Numbered from the stretch's first letter, positions 1 through 9,019 are shown. The stretch: DNA of 32,867 bases from Granulicella sp. (GCA_027365345.1 DAHXNO010000110.1:1-32867), one strand, 5' to 3'. The notes: generated from the letters alone by a model not told the origin. A program made the numbers and translations.

Positions 1-1545
1 CCCTGGATCACGACGCTGACCGCACTTCCTCTGGTGGGCGCACTGATCGTGCTTGCTCTGGGCCGAAACAAAGTGGCTGCTCGCTGGACCGCATTGGCCT
101 TCAGCCTCATCGCCCTCGTCCTTACTTTGATCCTGTGGCACAATTTCAACCCCCTGGCCGATGGCTACCAGTTCCAGGAACTCCACTCCTGGATCCCCTC
201 CCTGAACGTGGACTACCGCGTGGGGATCGACGGTCTGGGCCTTCTGATGCTGTTGCTCACCTCGATTGTGGTTCCCATCAGCATCTTTGCTTCCTGGCAC
301 ATCGAGCACAAGGTTGGGTTGTACTTTTCTCTGGTTCTGGCCCTTCAGACCTGCCTCTTCGGCACCTTCACCGCCCTGAACTTTTTCCACTGGTTCATCT
401 ACTGGGAGCTGGGGCTGATTCCGGCCTTCTTTCTGGTGAAGCTCTGGGGTGGACCAGCCAGCGGCAAAGCCGCTATGCAGTTCCTGATTTACACCATGGT
501 GGGCAGCGTGGCTATGCTGCTCTCCTTCCTGGCCATCTTCCTGGCCACCGGAACATTCGATCTGAGCGAGCTTAGCACCATGGCGCAGAACGGCACGCTG
601 ATGCCGGCCGTGGTGGCCAGGCTCGGCTGGCATCTGTTCACCCCGCAGCATGTCGCCATGGTCATCTTTTGCGGCGCTCTGCTGGGTTTCGCCGTCAAGG
701 TTCCGATGTTCCCCTTCCACACATGGCTGCCCTCCACTTACACCGAGGCTCCCTCCGGCGTCACCATCCTTTTGACCGGCGCCATGTCGAAGATGGGACT
801 CTACGGCTTCCTGCGCATCCTGCTTCCCATCTTCGGCGCGCAGATGCAACATGTGCTGACGCCGCTTCTCTGGCTGGCGGTAGCCACCATCGTCTTCTCT
901 GCCTATACTGCCCTCGCCCAGACAGATCTGAAGCGCATCTTCGCATACTCCTCCATCAATCACCTGGGCTACTGCCTGTTAGCGATCTTTGCCGTAGTCC
1001 GGTTCACCGGAGGCGACACGATCCTGGCCAGTGAGAAGTTTGCGGCTATGAACGGCGTTTTCCTGCAGATGTTCAACCATGGTCTGACGGCTGGAACCCT
1101 CTTCTGGTTCGTCGCTATGCTGGAGCGGCGCACCGGCGGTCTGCGGGGCCTAAACGACTTTGGCGGTTTACGCAAAGCCGTGCCGGTCTTTACCGGCCTG
1201 ATGGGAATTACGCTCTTCTCTTCCCTGGGCCTGCCCGGCTTAAACGGGTTTGTAGGCGAGTTCCTCATCTTCAAGGGCGTCTTTCCGCTCACCATGTGGG
1301 CCGCCTCGCTGGCAGTCATCGGCCTGCTGATTACGGCTCTGTTCATCCTCGGCATCCTGCAGCGTGTGTTTTCCGGGCCTCTCCAGGAGCGGTGGGCGCA
1401 TCTGCCCGACCTAACCCTTGGCGAGCGCCTTGCGCTCATCCCTACCATTGGACTTATGTTCGTCCTGGGTCTATATCCCCAGCTCATCCTCGGCGTCGTC
1501 AACCACACTGCCATACAGATGGCGCTTCACCTGCGGACTTTCTGA
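1..1545 (+). CDS. nuoM: NADH-quinone oxidoreductase subunit M (5' partial)
   Basis: This is a proton-pumping, antiporter-like membrane subunit of respiratory complex I. The frame is open to the first base of the window, so the true start lies upstream; the GTG at 34 is internal. About 514 residues are visible, close to the usual 500-520, so only a few residues are missing. The family hallmarks are all present: the TM5 glutamate in FIYWELGLIP, the TM7 lysine in GFAVKVPMFPFHTW, the TM8 lysine in GAMSKMGLYG, and the TM12 glutamate in GFVGEFLIF. The protein is almost entirely hydrophobic, with about 14 predicted helices. A second nuoM-like gene begins two bases after the stop codon, so the genes are surely co-transcribed. 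Confidence 0.96.
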   Translation, partial: PWITTLTALPLVGALIVLALGRNKVAARWTALAFSLIALVLTLILWHNFNPLADGYQFQELHSWIPSLNVDYRVGIDGLGLLMLLLTSIVVPISIFASWHIEHKVGLYFSLVLALQTCLFGTFTALNFFHWFIYWELGLIPAFFLVKLWGGPASGKAAMQFLIYTMVGSVAMLLSFLAIFLATGTFDLSELSTMAQNGTLMPAVVARLGWHLFTPQHVAMVIFCGALLGFAVKVPMFPFHTWLPSTYTEAPSGVTILLTGAMSKMGLYGFLRILLPIFGAQMQHVLTPLLWLAVATIVFSAYTALAQTDLKRIFAYSSINHLGYCLLAIFAVVRFTGGDTILASEKFAAMNGVFLQMFNHGLTAGTLFWFVAMLERRTGGLRGLNDFGGLRKAVPVFTGLMGITLFSSLGLPGLNGFVGEFLIFKGVFPLTMWAASLAVIGLLITALFILGILQRVFSGPLQERWAHLPDLTLGERLALIPTIGLMFVLGLYPQLILGVVNHTAIQMALHLRTF

Positions 1546-1547
1546 TT

Positions 1548-3056
1548 ATGCTTGCTTGGACGATATACCTATCTTTTCTTGGGGCACTGGCGCTCTTCCT
1601 GCTGCCAAGCCGCAGCGCCACGCTGGCTCGGCTGCTTGCGCTCTTCGTCAGCATAGCCACCTTTGTCCTCGCCCTGCTTGGATTCCTTCAGCATCGCTCC
1701 GGCGAGATGTTCACCATAGTCAGCGTTCCCTGGATCCGCTCTCTGGGCATCAACTACTCCCTGAAGGCCGACGGCATCAGCCTTACGCTGCTTCTCCTGA
1801 CGGGCGTAATCGGAATCTGCGGCATTCTGTTCTCCTGGAATATCGATGTACGCGTCAAGGAGTTTTTCGCCTTCTATCTGCTCCTCATCGGCGCAGTCTA
1901 CGGCGTCTTCCTTAGCTTCGATCTCTTTCTACTCTTTGTCTTTTACGAGATCGTCGTCATCCCCAAGTACTTCCTTATCGCCATCTGGGGATCCACGCGG
2001 CGGGAGTACGGAGCTATGAAGCTGGTGATCTACTCCTTTGTGGGCAGCGCCATGGTGCTGGTGGGTCTCATCGCCGCCTATGTTCTCTCCGGCTCCAAAA
2101 GCCTCTCTCTCGACTATCTGGCCGGCTACCACTTTTCTCCTACCGTTCAGATGTGGGCCTTCCCCCTGGTCTTCACCGGCTTCGGAATTCTGGCCGGTCT
2201 CTGGCCCTTCCACACCTGGGCCCCCACCGGTCACGTCGCTGCGCCCACGGCCGCATCCATGCTGCTGGCCGGCGTGGTCATGAAGCTCGGAGCCTATGGA
2301 TGCCTCCGGGTCGCTATGACCCTTTTCCCCCTTGGTCTGGGTCCGTGGGGCTTCCATATACTCGGGTTCGGATCCTGGCGTGACGTCTTCGCGGTGCTGG
2401 CCGTCATCGGCATCGTCTACGGCGCTCTGGTCGCACTGGTTCAAAAGGACTTCAAGTTCGTCATCGGCTACTCCAGCATCAGCCATATGGGCTTTATTCT
2501 GCTGGGCCTTATGACGCTCAACCAGATTGGCCTCTCCGGCGCCGTGATTCAGATGGTCTCCCACGGCATCCTCGCTGGACTGCTCTTCGGCGTGGTCGGC
2601 CGCATGGTCTACTCCCGTACCCATACCCGGGATCTGGCAGCCCTGGGCCCCATGCACCTCAACAAGATCATTCCCTTCGCGGCCTTCACCTTTGTGATTG
2701 CGGGCATGGCCAGCATGGGACTGCCCGGCTTCAGCGGATTCGCAGCGGAACTCATGATCGGCATCGGCGTCTGGCGCTCCTATCCAACGCTGATCTTCTT
2801 TGTGGGGATCGGATTGGTGGCCGGCGTGGCTTATATTTGGCGCGCGATGCAGCAGGCTTTCTTTGCGGGTTCTCCGGGGCCCGCAACTCCACCGGAACAC
2901 CCGCTTCCACCGATTACGCTCCCGGAGCGACTGGCGGCTATCCTGCTCATGGTCTCCAGCGTGATTGTGGGTATCTTTCCCCAACTCTTCCTGCATGTGA
3001 TCCATCCAGCCCTGAATTCGCCAATGTTTGACGGCTTGCGCAAGGGAGGCTGGTAA
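1548..3056 (+). CDS. nuoM: Second NuoM-like complex I subunit
   Basis: This 502-residue membrane protein is a second NuoM-type antiporter-like subunit of complex I. I chose the ATG at 1548, two bases after the preceding stop; the open frame extends further upstream but that part lies inside the first nuoM. It keeps the TM5 glutamate (E134 in VFYEIVVIP), the TM8 lysine (K246 in GVVMKLGAYG), the PFHTWAP motif and the TM12-region glutamate in GFAAELMIG. The TM7 lysine is replaced by leucine (L215, seven residues before the conserved His222), a position that is lysine in the first copy. The gene ends in TAATG, with the A of its stop shared with the start of nuoN. Tandem nuoM copies are known from the so-called 2M complex I variants of some phyla. 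The fold assignment is secure; whether this copy pumps protons is open. Confidence 0.93.
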   Translation: MLAWTIYLSFLGALALFLLPSRSATLARLLALFVSIATFVLALLGFLQHRSGEMFTIVSVPWIRSLGINYSLKADGISLTLLLLTGVIGICGILFSWNIDVRVKEFFAFYLLLIGAVYGVFLSFDLFLLFVFYEIVVIPKYFLIAIWGSTRREYGAMKLVIYSFVGSAMVLVGLIAAYVLSGSKSLSLDYLAGYHFSPTVQMWAFPLVFTGFGILAGLWPFHTWAPTGHVAAPTAASMLLAGVVMKLGAYGCLRVAMTLFPLGLGPWGFHILGFGSWRDVFAVLAVIGIVYGALVALVQKDFKFVIGYSSISHMGFILLGLMTLNQIGLSGAVIQMVSHGILAGLLFGVVGRMVYSRTHTRDLAALGPMHLNKIIPFAAFTFVIAGMASMGLPGFSGFAAELMIGIGVWRSYPTLIFFVGIGLVAGVAYIWRAMQQAFFAGSPGPATPPEHPLPPITLPERLAAILLMVSSVIVGIFPQLFLHVIHPALNSPMFDGLRKGGW

Positions 3057-4552
3057 TGAACGCGATCGACCTTGGACAACTTCTGCGGCTCCTCTGGCCA
3101 GAGATCACCATCCTGATCGCGGCTCTCGTGGCTCTCTCCGTCGATCTCGCCGGGCTTCGCCACCGTAGCCTTCGTCTTCGCTTCCTCTCGGCTAGCTTCA
3201 TCGGCTCTATCGGATGCGCCATTGCGATTGACGAGCTTCTCCATGTCTCCACCCAAGGAGCCCTGCTCGGCAACATCTTTGTCGCCACTCCGCTCACCCA
3301 CCTGGTCCAGATCGCGCTGCTGGTGATTACCATCCTCACTCTCCTCCTGGCGGTGGATAGCGACTTCACCGATCACGTCGGAGAGTTCGTTCTTCTTGTC
3401 CTTCTGGCCACTACGGGCATGCTGTTTCTGGTAGCTGCTCAGGACCTGCTGATCATCTTCGTCTCGTTGGAACTCCTCAGCCTCTCCGCCTATATCCTTG
3501 CGGGCTTCGACAAGCTCCGTCCCCGCTCCTCAGAGGCTGCGCTTAAGTACTTTCTCTTCGGTGGCATGTCAGCGGCGTTCCTTCTCTTCGGCTTCAGCCT
3601 GCTCTATGGCCTTGCCAACTCCACGAATCTGCCACAGATCGCAGCCGCCGTTCAGGCGCAGCCTCTCAATCCCATCCTGATTCTGGCCATCGTCACTACG
3701 GTCATCGGATTTGGCTTCAAGATCGCCGCGGCGCCCTTCCACTTCTGGGCTCCGGATGTCTACCAGGGAGCGCCGATTCCCAGCGCCGCCTTGATCGCTT
3801 CCGGCTCAAAGGTCGCCAGCTTCTTCATCTTCTTCCAACTCATGGTTCTCGGCTTTGCCGGTGCGGAGGGTGTGGCCTCCCTGGCGCACTTCCGGAGCGG
3901 CTGGGTGCCGGTCCTGGTGGTTGTCTCGGTGGTCTCCATGGTTCTGGGGAATCTGGTCGCCATCACCCAGACCAGCCTCCGGCGCCTGCTTGCCTACTCC
4001 GCCGTAGCGCATGCCGGATACATGTTGCTCGCTTACGTCGCCCACTCCCAGCAGAGCCTTGCGGCGCTTCTCTACTACGTCGCCACCTACTCTCTGGCAA
4101 CCCTGGGTATTCTGGGCATCCTGGTGGCAACGGAGAAGCAACTGGGCAACGATAGCATCGCCGGCATGGCCGGCCTCAGCCGCAGGGCGCCTTTCCTCTC
4201 TGCCTGCCTCTTCGTCTTTATCCTTTCGCTGGCCGGCATTCCGCCGCTCTCTGGCTTCTTCGCGAAATTCTTCCTGTTCCTCTCCCTGCTTACCGTAAAC
4301 CCAGGATCAAAGCTGCTGCTGTGGCTGATCATCCTGGCCATCGGCATGAGCGCTGTCTCACTCTACTACTACCTGCGGGTTCTTAAGAGCGCCTTCGTCG
4401 CCGACCCACCGGCAGAGTCTACCCCGATCCAATCTTCCCTGCTGCTGCGCCTGCTGGTGGGCGTCCTCGCTGGAGGAGTCATCGTTCTGGGCTGCGCTCC
4501 CGACGTGATCCTGAACCAGATTCTGAAGGTGATTCAGGCCTCCGGCCTCTGA
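3056..4552 (+). CDS. nuoN: NADH-quinone oxidoreductase subunit N
   Basis: This is the 498-residue third antiporter-like subunit of complex I, and the last nuo gene in the operon. Its ATG overlaps the TAA of the preceding gene by one base, which suggests translational coupling. Hallmarks seen are the TM5 glutamate in VSLELLSLSAYIL, the TM7 lysine in GFGFKIAAAPFHFW, the TM8 lysine in ASGSKVASFF, and the TM12 lysine in GFFAKFFLF that distinguishes NuoN from NuoM, which has glutamate there. Length is normal for the family. A strong hairpin about 50 bases downstream probably closes the operon. Confidence 0.96.
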   Translation: MNAIDLGQLLRLLWPEITILIAALVALSVDLAGLRHRSLRLRFLSASFIGSIGCAIAIDELLHVSTQGALLGNIFVATPLTHLVQIALLVITILTLLLAVDSDFTDHVGEFVLLVLLATTGMLFLVAAQDLLIIFVSLELLSLSAYILAGFDKLRPRSSEAALKYFLFGGMSAAFLLFGFSLLYGLANSTNLPQIAAAVQAQPLNPILILAIVTTVIGFGFKIAAAPFHFWAPDVYQGAPIPSAALIASGSKVASFFIFFQLMVLGFAGAEGVASLAHFRSGWVPVLVVVSVVSMVLGNLVAITQTSLRRLLAYSAVAHAGYMLLAYVAHSQQSLAALLYYVATYSLATLGILGILVATEKQLGNDSIAGMAGLSRRAPFLSACLFVFILSLAGIPPLSGFFAKFFLFLSLLTVNPGSKLLLWLIILAIGMSAVSLYYYLRVLKSAFVADPPAESTPIQSSLLLRLLVGVLAGGVIVLGCAPDVILNQILKVIQASGL

Positions 4553-4599
4553 TCGTCTTGCGATTTTTGTAACCCTTGAGATGTTTCTCTTCGGCAACC

Positions 4600-4621
4600 C
4601 CTCCGCCTTCACGGGCGGAGG
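4600..4621 (+). terminator. GC-rich hairpin after nuoN
   Basis: CCTCCGCC (4600-4607) and GGCGGAGG (4614-4621) form a perfect 8-bp stem with a six-base loop, 48 bases after the nuoN stop. It is followed by ATTT rather than a long T-run, so it is either a weak intrinsic terminator or an mRNA 3' end stabiliser. A second small hairpin (GCCCC 4638-4642 with GGGGC 4650-4654) follows directly. Confidence 0.5.
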
Positions 4622-5444
4622 ATTTGCTGAAGAGGAAGCCCCTCCGCGTGGGGCGGATCCTTGGCGTCTTGAAGTAGGTGCGGGTGGGTGCGCCTGTGGG
4701 AAAGCTGATCCGGAGGGCAAGGACCGACAAGCAGCCGTTTTATCGATGGAAGTCATAAGACGCAGACCTGAAGCTCGCCCAGGTCCGTGAGGAGGCGCCG
4801 ATACTTCCGCGCAGTCCTTCGCGTCCATCGCCGTCCTCGACGCCGCCTGCTCCGGATCTCCCTCGAGCTGTACCAACGAAAGAGCCTCCGTACCAGCCTT
4901 TCCCTGACCAACCCTCCTCCAGCAATGCCAGAACAGATTCCGTCATCCTGCCGCTGGCCGGGAATTCTGATTGTCGTTGACGGGGATTTCCAATTGTCGC
5001 CCGTCGCTCTCCGCGAAACCAACGAGGCACCCCGTCCAAATTGGGCCTTCTCCCAGTTTGCTCAGCAGTGATTCAAATCATAGGCGTGAAACCTATCCGA
5101 CGCTACCCTAAGAATGACGTTTCCGATGTTCTTGTTTGCAGTTCGGATTGCGCCGGGCGCAGAGTTCGTTACCGCTGCCGGCCATTTTGAACCGTGTTGG
5201 CGGTGTGGATGAGACGAAGTACAGGGCCGTTGTTCATGAGGATCGGTGCTGACTGCTGTTGGAACTAACTTGTTCCCTGATAGCTGGAGTGCGATGGGGA
5301 TGGAGCGATGACTTGTAACGAAAGGACCAGGTGGCCTGCAAAAGCCTCATGTTGGCTGGCGGCCTCGCTCTCTCGTCTGCCATTCGCATCGCTGAGCCGT
5401 CTCGGGTACGAAATAAGGCACGCGCAAGAAAGGATGTACTGAAC
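4622..5444. other. Long intergenic region, no convincing gene
   Basis: About 820 bases between the nuo terminator and the haem lyase gene. Short open frames exist on both strands (for example 4787-5071 plus and 4740-5039 minus). Their translations are rich in Arg, Ser and Pro, match nothing I recognise and lack ribosome binding sites. I see no tRNA, IS or array here. The region presumably carries the promoter of the downstream ccmF-like gene, but I cannot name a confident -35/-10 pair. Confidence 0.5.
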
Positions 5445-7469
5445 TTGATACCGATTCTAGGCAGCGTTGCTCTTCTATCTGCTTTAGTTCTGTCTCTTTA
5501 TAACTTCGTGATTGGCGCCGTAGCGCAGCGCCAGATGTCCACCGGAAACGGGGCCGTGCTTCCTGCGGAGCGTCTGGCTGGTACGGCCATGCGCGCAGGA
5601 ATAGCTAGCTTCGCCGCGGTTTCGCTGGCGGTGTGCGCGTTGCTGTGGGCGATTCTGACCAACGACTTCTCCCTCACCTACGTGGTAAACGAATCCAACC
5701 GGGCACTCCCGGAGGCATACAAGGTAGCAGCGCTATGGTCTGGCCGGGAGGGTTCGTTACTGCTGTGGGCATGGCTGCTGTCAGGCTATGGCTTCATTGT
5801 TCGGCTGAGGCGCACAGCCGACCCTCGCCTGATTGCACTGGCGTCCACGATTCTTGCCGGTATCGAAGTCTTCTTTCTGCTGCTGCTTAACTTTGAGACA
5901 TTGCCGTTTACCCGTATCGTCGGCTCCATCCCCTCCGATGGCTTTGGCATGAATCCACTGTTGCAGTATCCGGAGATGGTGATCCATCCGCCGCTGCTGT
6001 ATCTGGGTTACGTAGGATTCAGCGTGCCATTCGCTTTTGCGTTAGGAGCGTTGATGCTGCGCTCGCCGGCGGAGCAGTGGATCCCCATCACACGACGCTG
6101 GTCGGTGGTGAGCTGGGCGTTTCTTACCGCCGGCATCGTCCTCGGAATGCACTGGGCCTATGCGGTGCTGGGCTGGGGAGGCTATTGGGGCTGGGATCCG
6201 GTGGAAAATGCATCGCTGCTGCCCTGGCTTACAGGAACAGCGTTTCTGCACGCCACGATTATGCAGCAAAGACGCGGCATGATGAAGATATGGAACGTCT
6301 GGCTCATCTTCGCTACATTTATGCTCTGCATCTTTGGAACGTTACTGACGCGCACCGGCCTGGTCAGTTCCGTGCATGCGTTTGGGGCGTCCTCCATCGG
6401 GGTCTGGCTATGGAGCTTTCTGGCGCTGGTCTTGCTAGTCTGCGGAATCACGTTCGCTGTTCGGCTGGACCAGATGGGGTCGGAGTCTCCACTCGAATCC
6501 CTGCTCTCGACCGAGTCGAGCTTCCTGTTCAACATTCTGGTCCTGATGGCCGCAACCGTTGCCGTGTTCAGCGGAACTCTTCTTCCGGTCTACTCGCAGT
6601 GGCTTATGGGCAGTAAGTTGACCGTGGAGGCGCCGTTCTACAACCATGTGGTGGCGCCGATCGGTCTATTTCTTCTGCTGCTAACTGGAGCCGCGCCGAT
6701 ACTGGCTGGACGGAACGCCGCCGCGAAAGAGGTCCGCAAGGAGTTTGTGGCGCCGGCCATCGCGGGCCTGTTGACAGCGGTTGTTCTGCTTGCTTTGGGG
6801 ATTCTTCCCTGGGCCAGCCAGGGTGACTTCTATGCTGTGATCTGCTTTTCGTTCTCCGCCTTCGTTCTGACTGCGATCGTAAGGGCGGCCATGCGTGGAG
6901 CTCTCTTGCTGCGGCAGCAGACCGGAAGGAATCTCGGCTCATCCATGCTGCTGTTTGCGCGCAGCAACACGCGGCGCTATGGGGCCTATATCGTCCACTT
7001 CGGCATTGTGCTGATGTTTATTGGGTTCGCGGGCTCCGCCTTCAACCGCAGCGTCAAGGGCGAGCTGGCCATGGGGCAGACGATGAATCTGGGGCCCTAC
7101 CATCTGGTCTATCAGGGCTACACGCAGCAGTCTAACGCCAACTATGACGCGGGACGCATGCAGATTGATGTGTATCGCGGCGGTAAGGAGCAGTTTCAAC
7201 TGACGCCAGAGGCGCGCCGCTACCAGAACAGTGAGAATCTACAGACCATTGTTGCGAACCACTCCACGCCGCTGTGGGACCTTTACGTCGTGTATGAGGG
7301 AGAGAGCCAGGATAGCGGCCTTCCGATCCTCAAGGCGTTTCTGAATCCGCTGGTGATGTGGATCTGGATTGGAGGGCTGGTGGTCCTGCTGGGCGCGATG
7401 GTCGCATTGACGCCGAAACTTGGTGAGACCTGGGCTGGCCAGCCAGGGAAACGCCTCGCTGGACAATGA
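5445..7469 (+). CDS. ccmF: Cytochrome c haem lyase CcmF/CcsA-type
   Basis: This is a polytopic inner-membrane protein that attaches haem to apocytochrome c on the outer face of the membrane. The haem-handling WWD-type signature is seen as WGWDPVENASLLPW, preceded by HWAYAVLGWGGY. An upstream block with NRALPEAYKVAALWSGREGS is also typical of CcmF. The C-terminal third has a membrane segment, a soluble periplasmic part (about residues 530-640) and a final helix, as in CcmF. The open frame extends to a GTG at 5331, but the first 38 residues are Arg-rich and unlike the family. I prefer the TTG at 5445, which has AAGGA ten bases upstream and gives 674 residues, starting at the first transmembrane segment. 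GTG 5331 or ATG 5349 remain possible. No other ccm gene is adjacent. Confidence 0.88.
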   Translation: MIPILGSVALLSALVLSLYNFVIGAVAQRQMSTGNGAVLPAERLAGTAMRAGIASFAAVSLAVCALLWAILTNDFSLTYVVNESNRALPEAYKVAALWSGREGSLLLWAWLLSGYGFIVRLRRTADPRLIALASTILAGIEVFFLLLLNFETLPFTRIVGSIPSDGFGMNPLLQYPEMVIHPPLLYLGYVGFSVPFAFALGALMLRSPAEQWIPITRRWSVVSWAFLTAGIVLGMHWAYAVLGWGGYWGWDPVENASLLPWLTGTAFLHATIMQQRRGMMKIWNVWLIFATFMLCIFGTLLTRTGLVSSVHAFGASSIGVWLWSFLALVLLVCGITFAVRLDQMGSESPLESLLSTESSFLFNILVLMAATVAVFSGTLLPVYSQWLMGSKLTVEAPFYNHVVAPIGLFLLLLTGAAPILAGRNAAAKEVRKEFVAPAIAGLLTAVVLLALGILPWASQGDFYAVICFSFSAFVLTAIVRAAMRGALLLRQQTGRNLGSSMLLFARSNTRRYGAYIVHFGIVLMFIGFAGSAFNRSVKGELAMGQTMNLGPYHLVYQGYTQQSNANYDAGRMQIDVYRGGKEQFQLTPEARRYQNSENLQTIVANHSTPLWDLYVVYEGESQDSGLPILKAFLNPLVMWIWIGGLVVLLGAMVALTPKLGETWAGQPGKRLAGQ

Positions 7470-7839
7470 CCCATGGAGGACAGCAGATGTGCCCATGGCC
7501 CGTGCTGATCGCGAGACTGCGGGAAGTTGAAAAGTAAGAAAGGTTGGTTGCTTAGGCAGGACTGGCAAGCAAAACGAGACGGATTTTAGCAAGATGCAGA
7601 TCAGCGGATGACGTCTTAGACCACGCAAAGCAACCCCAAAAGAGGCAGCGCAAGGCGTCTCTCGCCGTAGAATCGTATTCGCGATGCTCAGCCACCACGG
7701 CGGATGACTCAACAGAACATCCATCACCGCCGCCTGGGAGACGACGAACCCCGGCAGCCCCACCCTCCAGACCCGAACGCAATCAGCAGCGACATGAAAG
7801 GATAAAAATATTGATCCAACAGATGCGCAGGCTTCGTCG
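7470..7839. other. Intergenic region before the IS remnant
   Basis: I see no credible gene in these 370 bases between the haem lyase stop and the end of the transposase remnant. It may include the downstream flank of the decayed insertion sequence, but I could not identify a terminal inverted repeat or a target-site duplication. Confidence 0.4.
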
Positions 7840-8396
7840 TCATGGAATGGCTCCCGTTCGCAGCCCAAGAGGATGTCCCGCGCGTAGATGAAAGTGAAGG
7901 GCGGCGATCACAGAGGAATTGAGGATTGCTTCCAGGGCCCAGAGATCGCGATGGCCCATGATCCTGTTGAAACACTTCCCGGTCCGGATGAACGCCGACG
8001 CCATCCAGCGCCGAATCATCCTGCCGTTCCGCCAATGGGTAACGCGGCGGATCCGGATGCGTAGGCCGGAGTGCGGGCTCTCGAGGATGTTGGCCGTCGC
8101 CGGGCAACGATGCAGCGAAGGCGGAAGACCCAGCCGGTTGATGGTACGGCATTCCTCCGGGTCTTTCATCAGGCTTGCCGCTGCCGAGGGATAGTATCGG
8201 TCCAGCCATGCGGCTGGTTTCTTGACGTGCGCTACGCCCTCTTTGGGCCCCAGCTTCCAGGCCGCGCGCAGCACGCTCTTGACCTGTGCAGGCTGGTTCC
8301 TGGACAGATAGTCGAGCACATTCCACCCCAGCGACGACGACCTGTCGCTGGGAACCCCGGTGTTGCGCAACTTGTGGGCGCAGCAGCAATGTCATC
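7840..8396 (-). pseudogene. IS256/Mutator-type transposase, C-terminal remnant
   Basis: Reading on the minus strand from about 8396, the frame starts directly after a TGA with CCAHKLRNTGV. This matches the conserved 'RC..HK.RN' block in the middle of IS256-type transposases. It continues through a helical stretch (NVLDYL..VKSVLRAAWK) to ILESPHSGLRIR, RRVTHWRNGRM, RRWMASAF and IMGHRDLWALEAIL, the C-terminal block of this family that carries the catalytic region glutamate (here ILESPHSG). About 185 residues remain of the usual ~400. The whole N-terminal half with the first two catalytic aspartates is missing. The remnant abuts the toxin-antitoxin remnant on its 5' side. It cannot encode an active transposase. 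Confidence 0.7.
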
Positions 8397-8445
8397 GTTC
8401 CCGCACCGCACGAGGTTCGATAAACTGCCGCGGCGGAGGCCACGC

Positions 8446-8729
8446 ATGCTCGACGTCACCCAGGACATCCAACCCCTCGCCACCTTCCGCAACAACTCCG
8501 TCAAAATGATGAAGCAGATGAAGAAAACTGGCCGGCCCATCATCTCCACCGTCAACGGCAAAGCTGAAGCCACCGTCCTCTCCGCCGTTGCTTACCAACG
8601 CCTCCTCGACATTGCCGCCGCCGCAAACGAGCGCGAGGGCGTCCGCCAGGGCGACCCGACCTCGCCGCTAACCGCGCCCGCCCCGCCGCCAAAGTCTTCG
8701 AGCCGCTACGCAAGCAACATGGCTTATAG
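8446..8729 (+). pseudogene. Phd/YefM-type antitoxin, frameshifted
   Basis: The ATG at 8446 is preceded by GGAGG (8435-8439). The first ~68 codons read as a Phd/YefM antitoxin: MLDVTQDIQPLATFRNNS, then KKTGRPIISTVNGKAEATVL, then AYQRLLDIAAAANEREGVR. This family represses its own operon and neutralises a RelE/ParE toxin. Around 8650-8655 the frame breaks. The expected C-terminal toxin-binding tail (DLAANRARPAAKVFEPLRKQ, then a TAG at 8727-8729) continues in a different frame, as if one base had been lost. In the original frame translation runs on into Pro/Ser/Arg-rich nonsense to 8823. The antitoxin would therefore lack its toxin-neutralising tail. A sequencing error is a possible alternative explanation. 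Confidence 0.72.
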
Positions 8730-9019
8730 TTGTAGAGTTCTCACCCCGCGCCGAGCGCGACCTCGGCCAGATCTTCGCCATCATCCACGCCGCCGACTCG
8801 CAAGCCGCCGCCCGCTGGTTTGACGGCCTTCAGGCCCACATCGAAAAGCTTGCCACCCACCCCAACCGCGGAACCCTCACCCGCTAGGATGCAAACCTCC
8901 GCTTCCTCCACTACGGCAACAAGCCCCACATCTATCACATCCTCTACCGCATCGACTATCGCTCAAGCCGCGTGTGGGTCGTCCATATCCGTCACGGAGC
9001 GCTCACTCCGCTAAGCTAA
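8719..9019 (+). pseudogene. RelE/ParE-type toxin, inactivated
   Basis: This partner of the antitoxin overlaps its tail, as is common in type II modules. The recognisable sequence is VVEFSPRAERDLGQIF, then AAARWFDGLQAHIEKLATHP, and after an internal TAG (8885-8887) FLHYGNKPHIYHILYRID and VVHIRHGALTPL, ending at TAA 9017-9019. This order is typical of ParE/RelE plasmid-stabilisation toxins. Two lesions are visible. The ATG at 8719 (MAY) is out of frame with the body by one base, and the in-frame TAG sits about 52 codons into the body, where a sense codon such as GAG or AAG would be expected. Both lesions together make a functional toxin very unlikely. Confidence 0.7.

Noticed and set aside
1929-3005. 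358-codon minus-strand open frame
   Set aside because: It is rich in Asp, Glu, His and Gly and lies wholly antisense to the second nuoM gene, so it is a codon-bias shadow.
4740-5071. Overlapping small open frames on both strands after nuoN
   Set aside because: They have Arg/Ser/Pro-rich translations, no ribosome binding site and no family signal.
5258-5276. Small inverted repeat GGAAC/GTTCC upstream of the haem lyase gene
   Set aside because: A five-base stem is expected by chance and has no link to a clear promoter.
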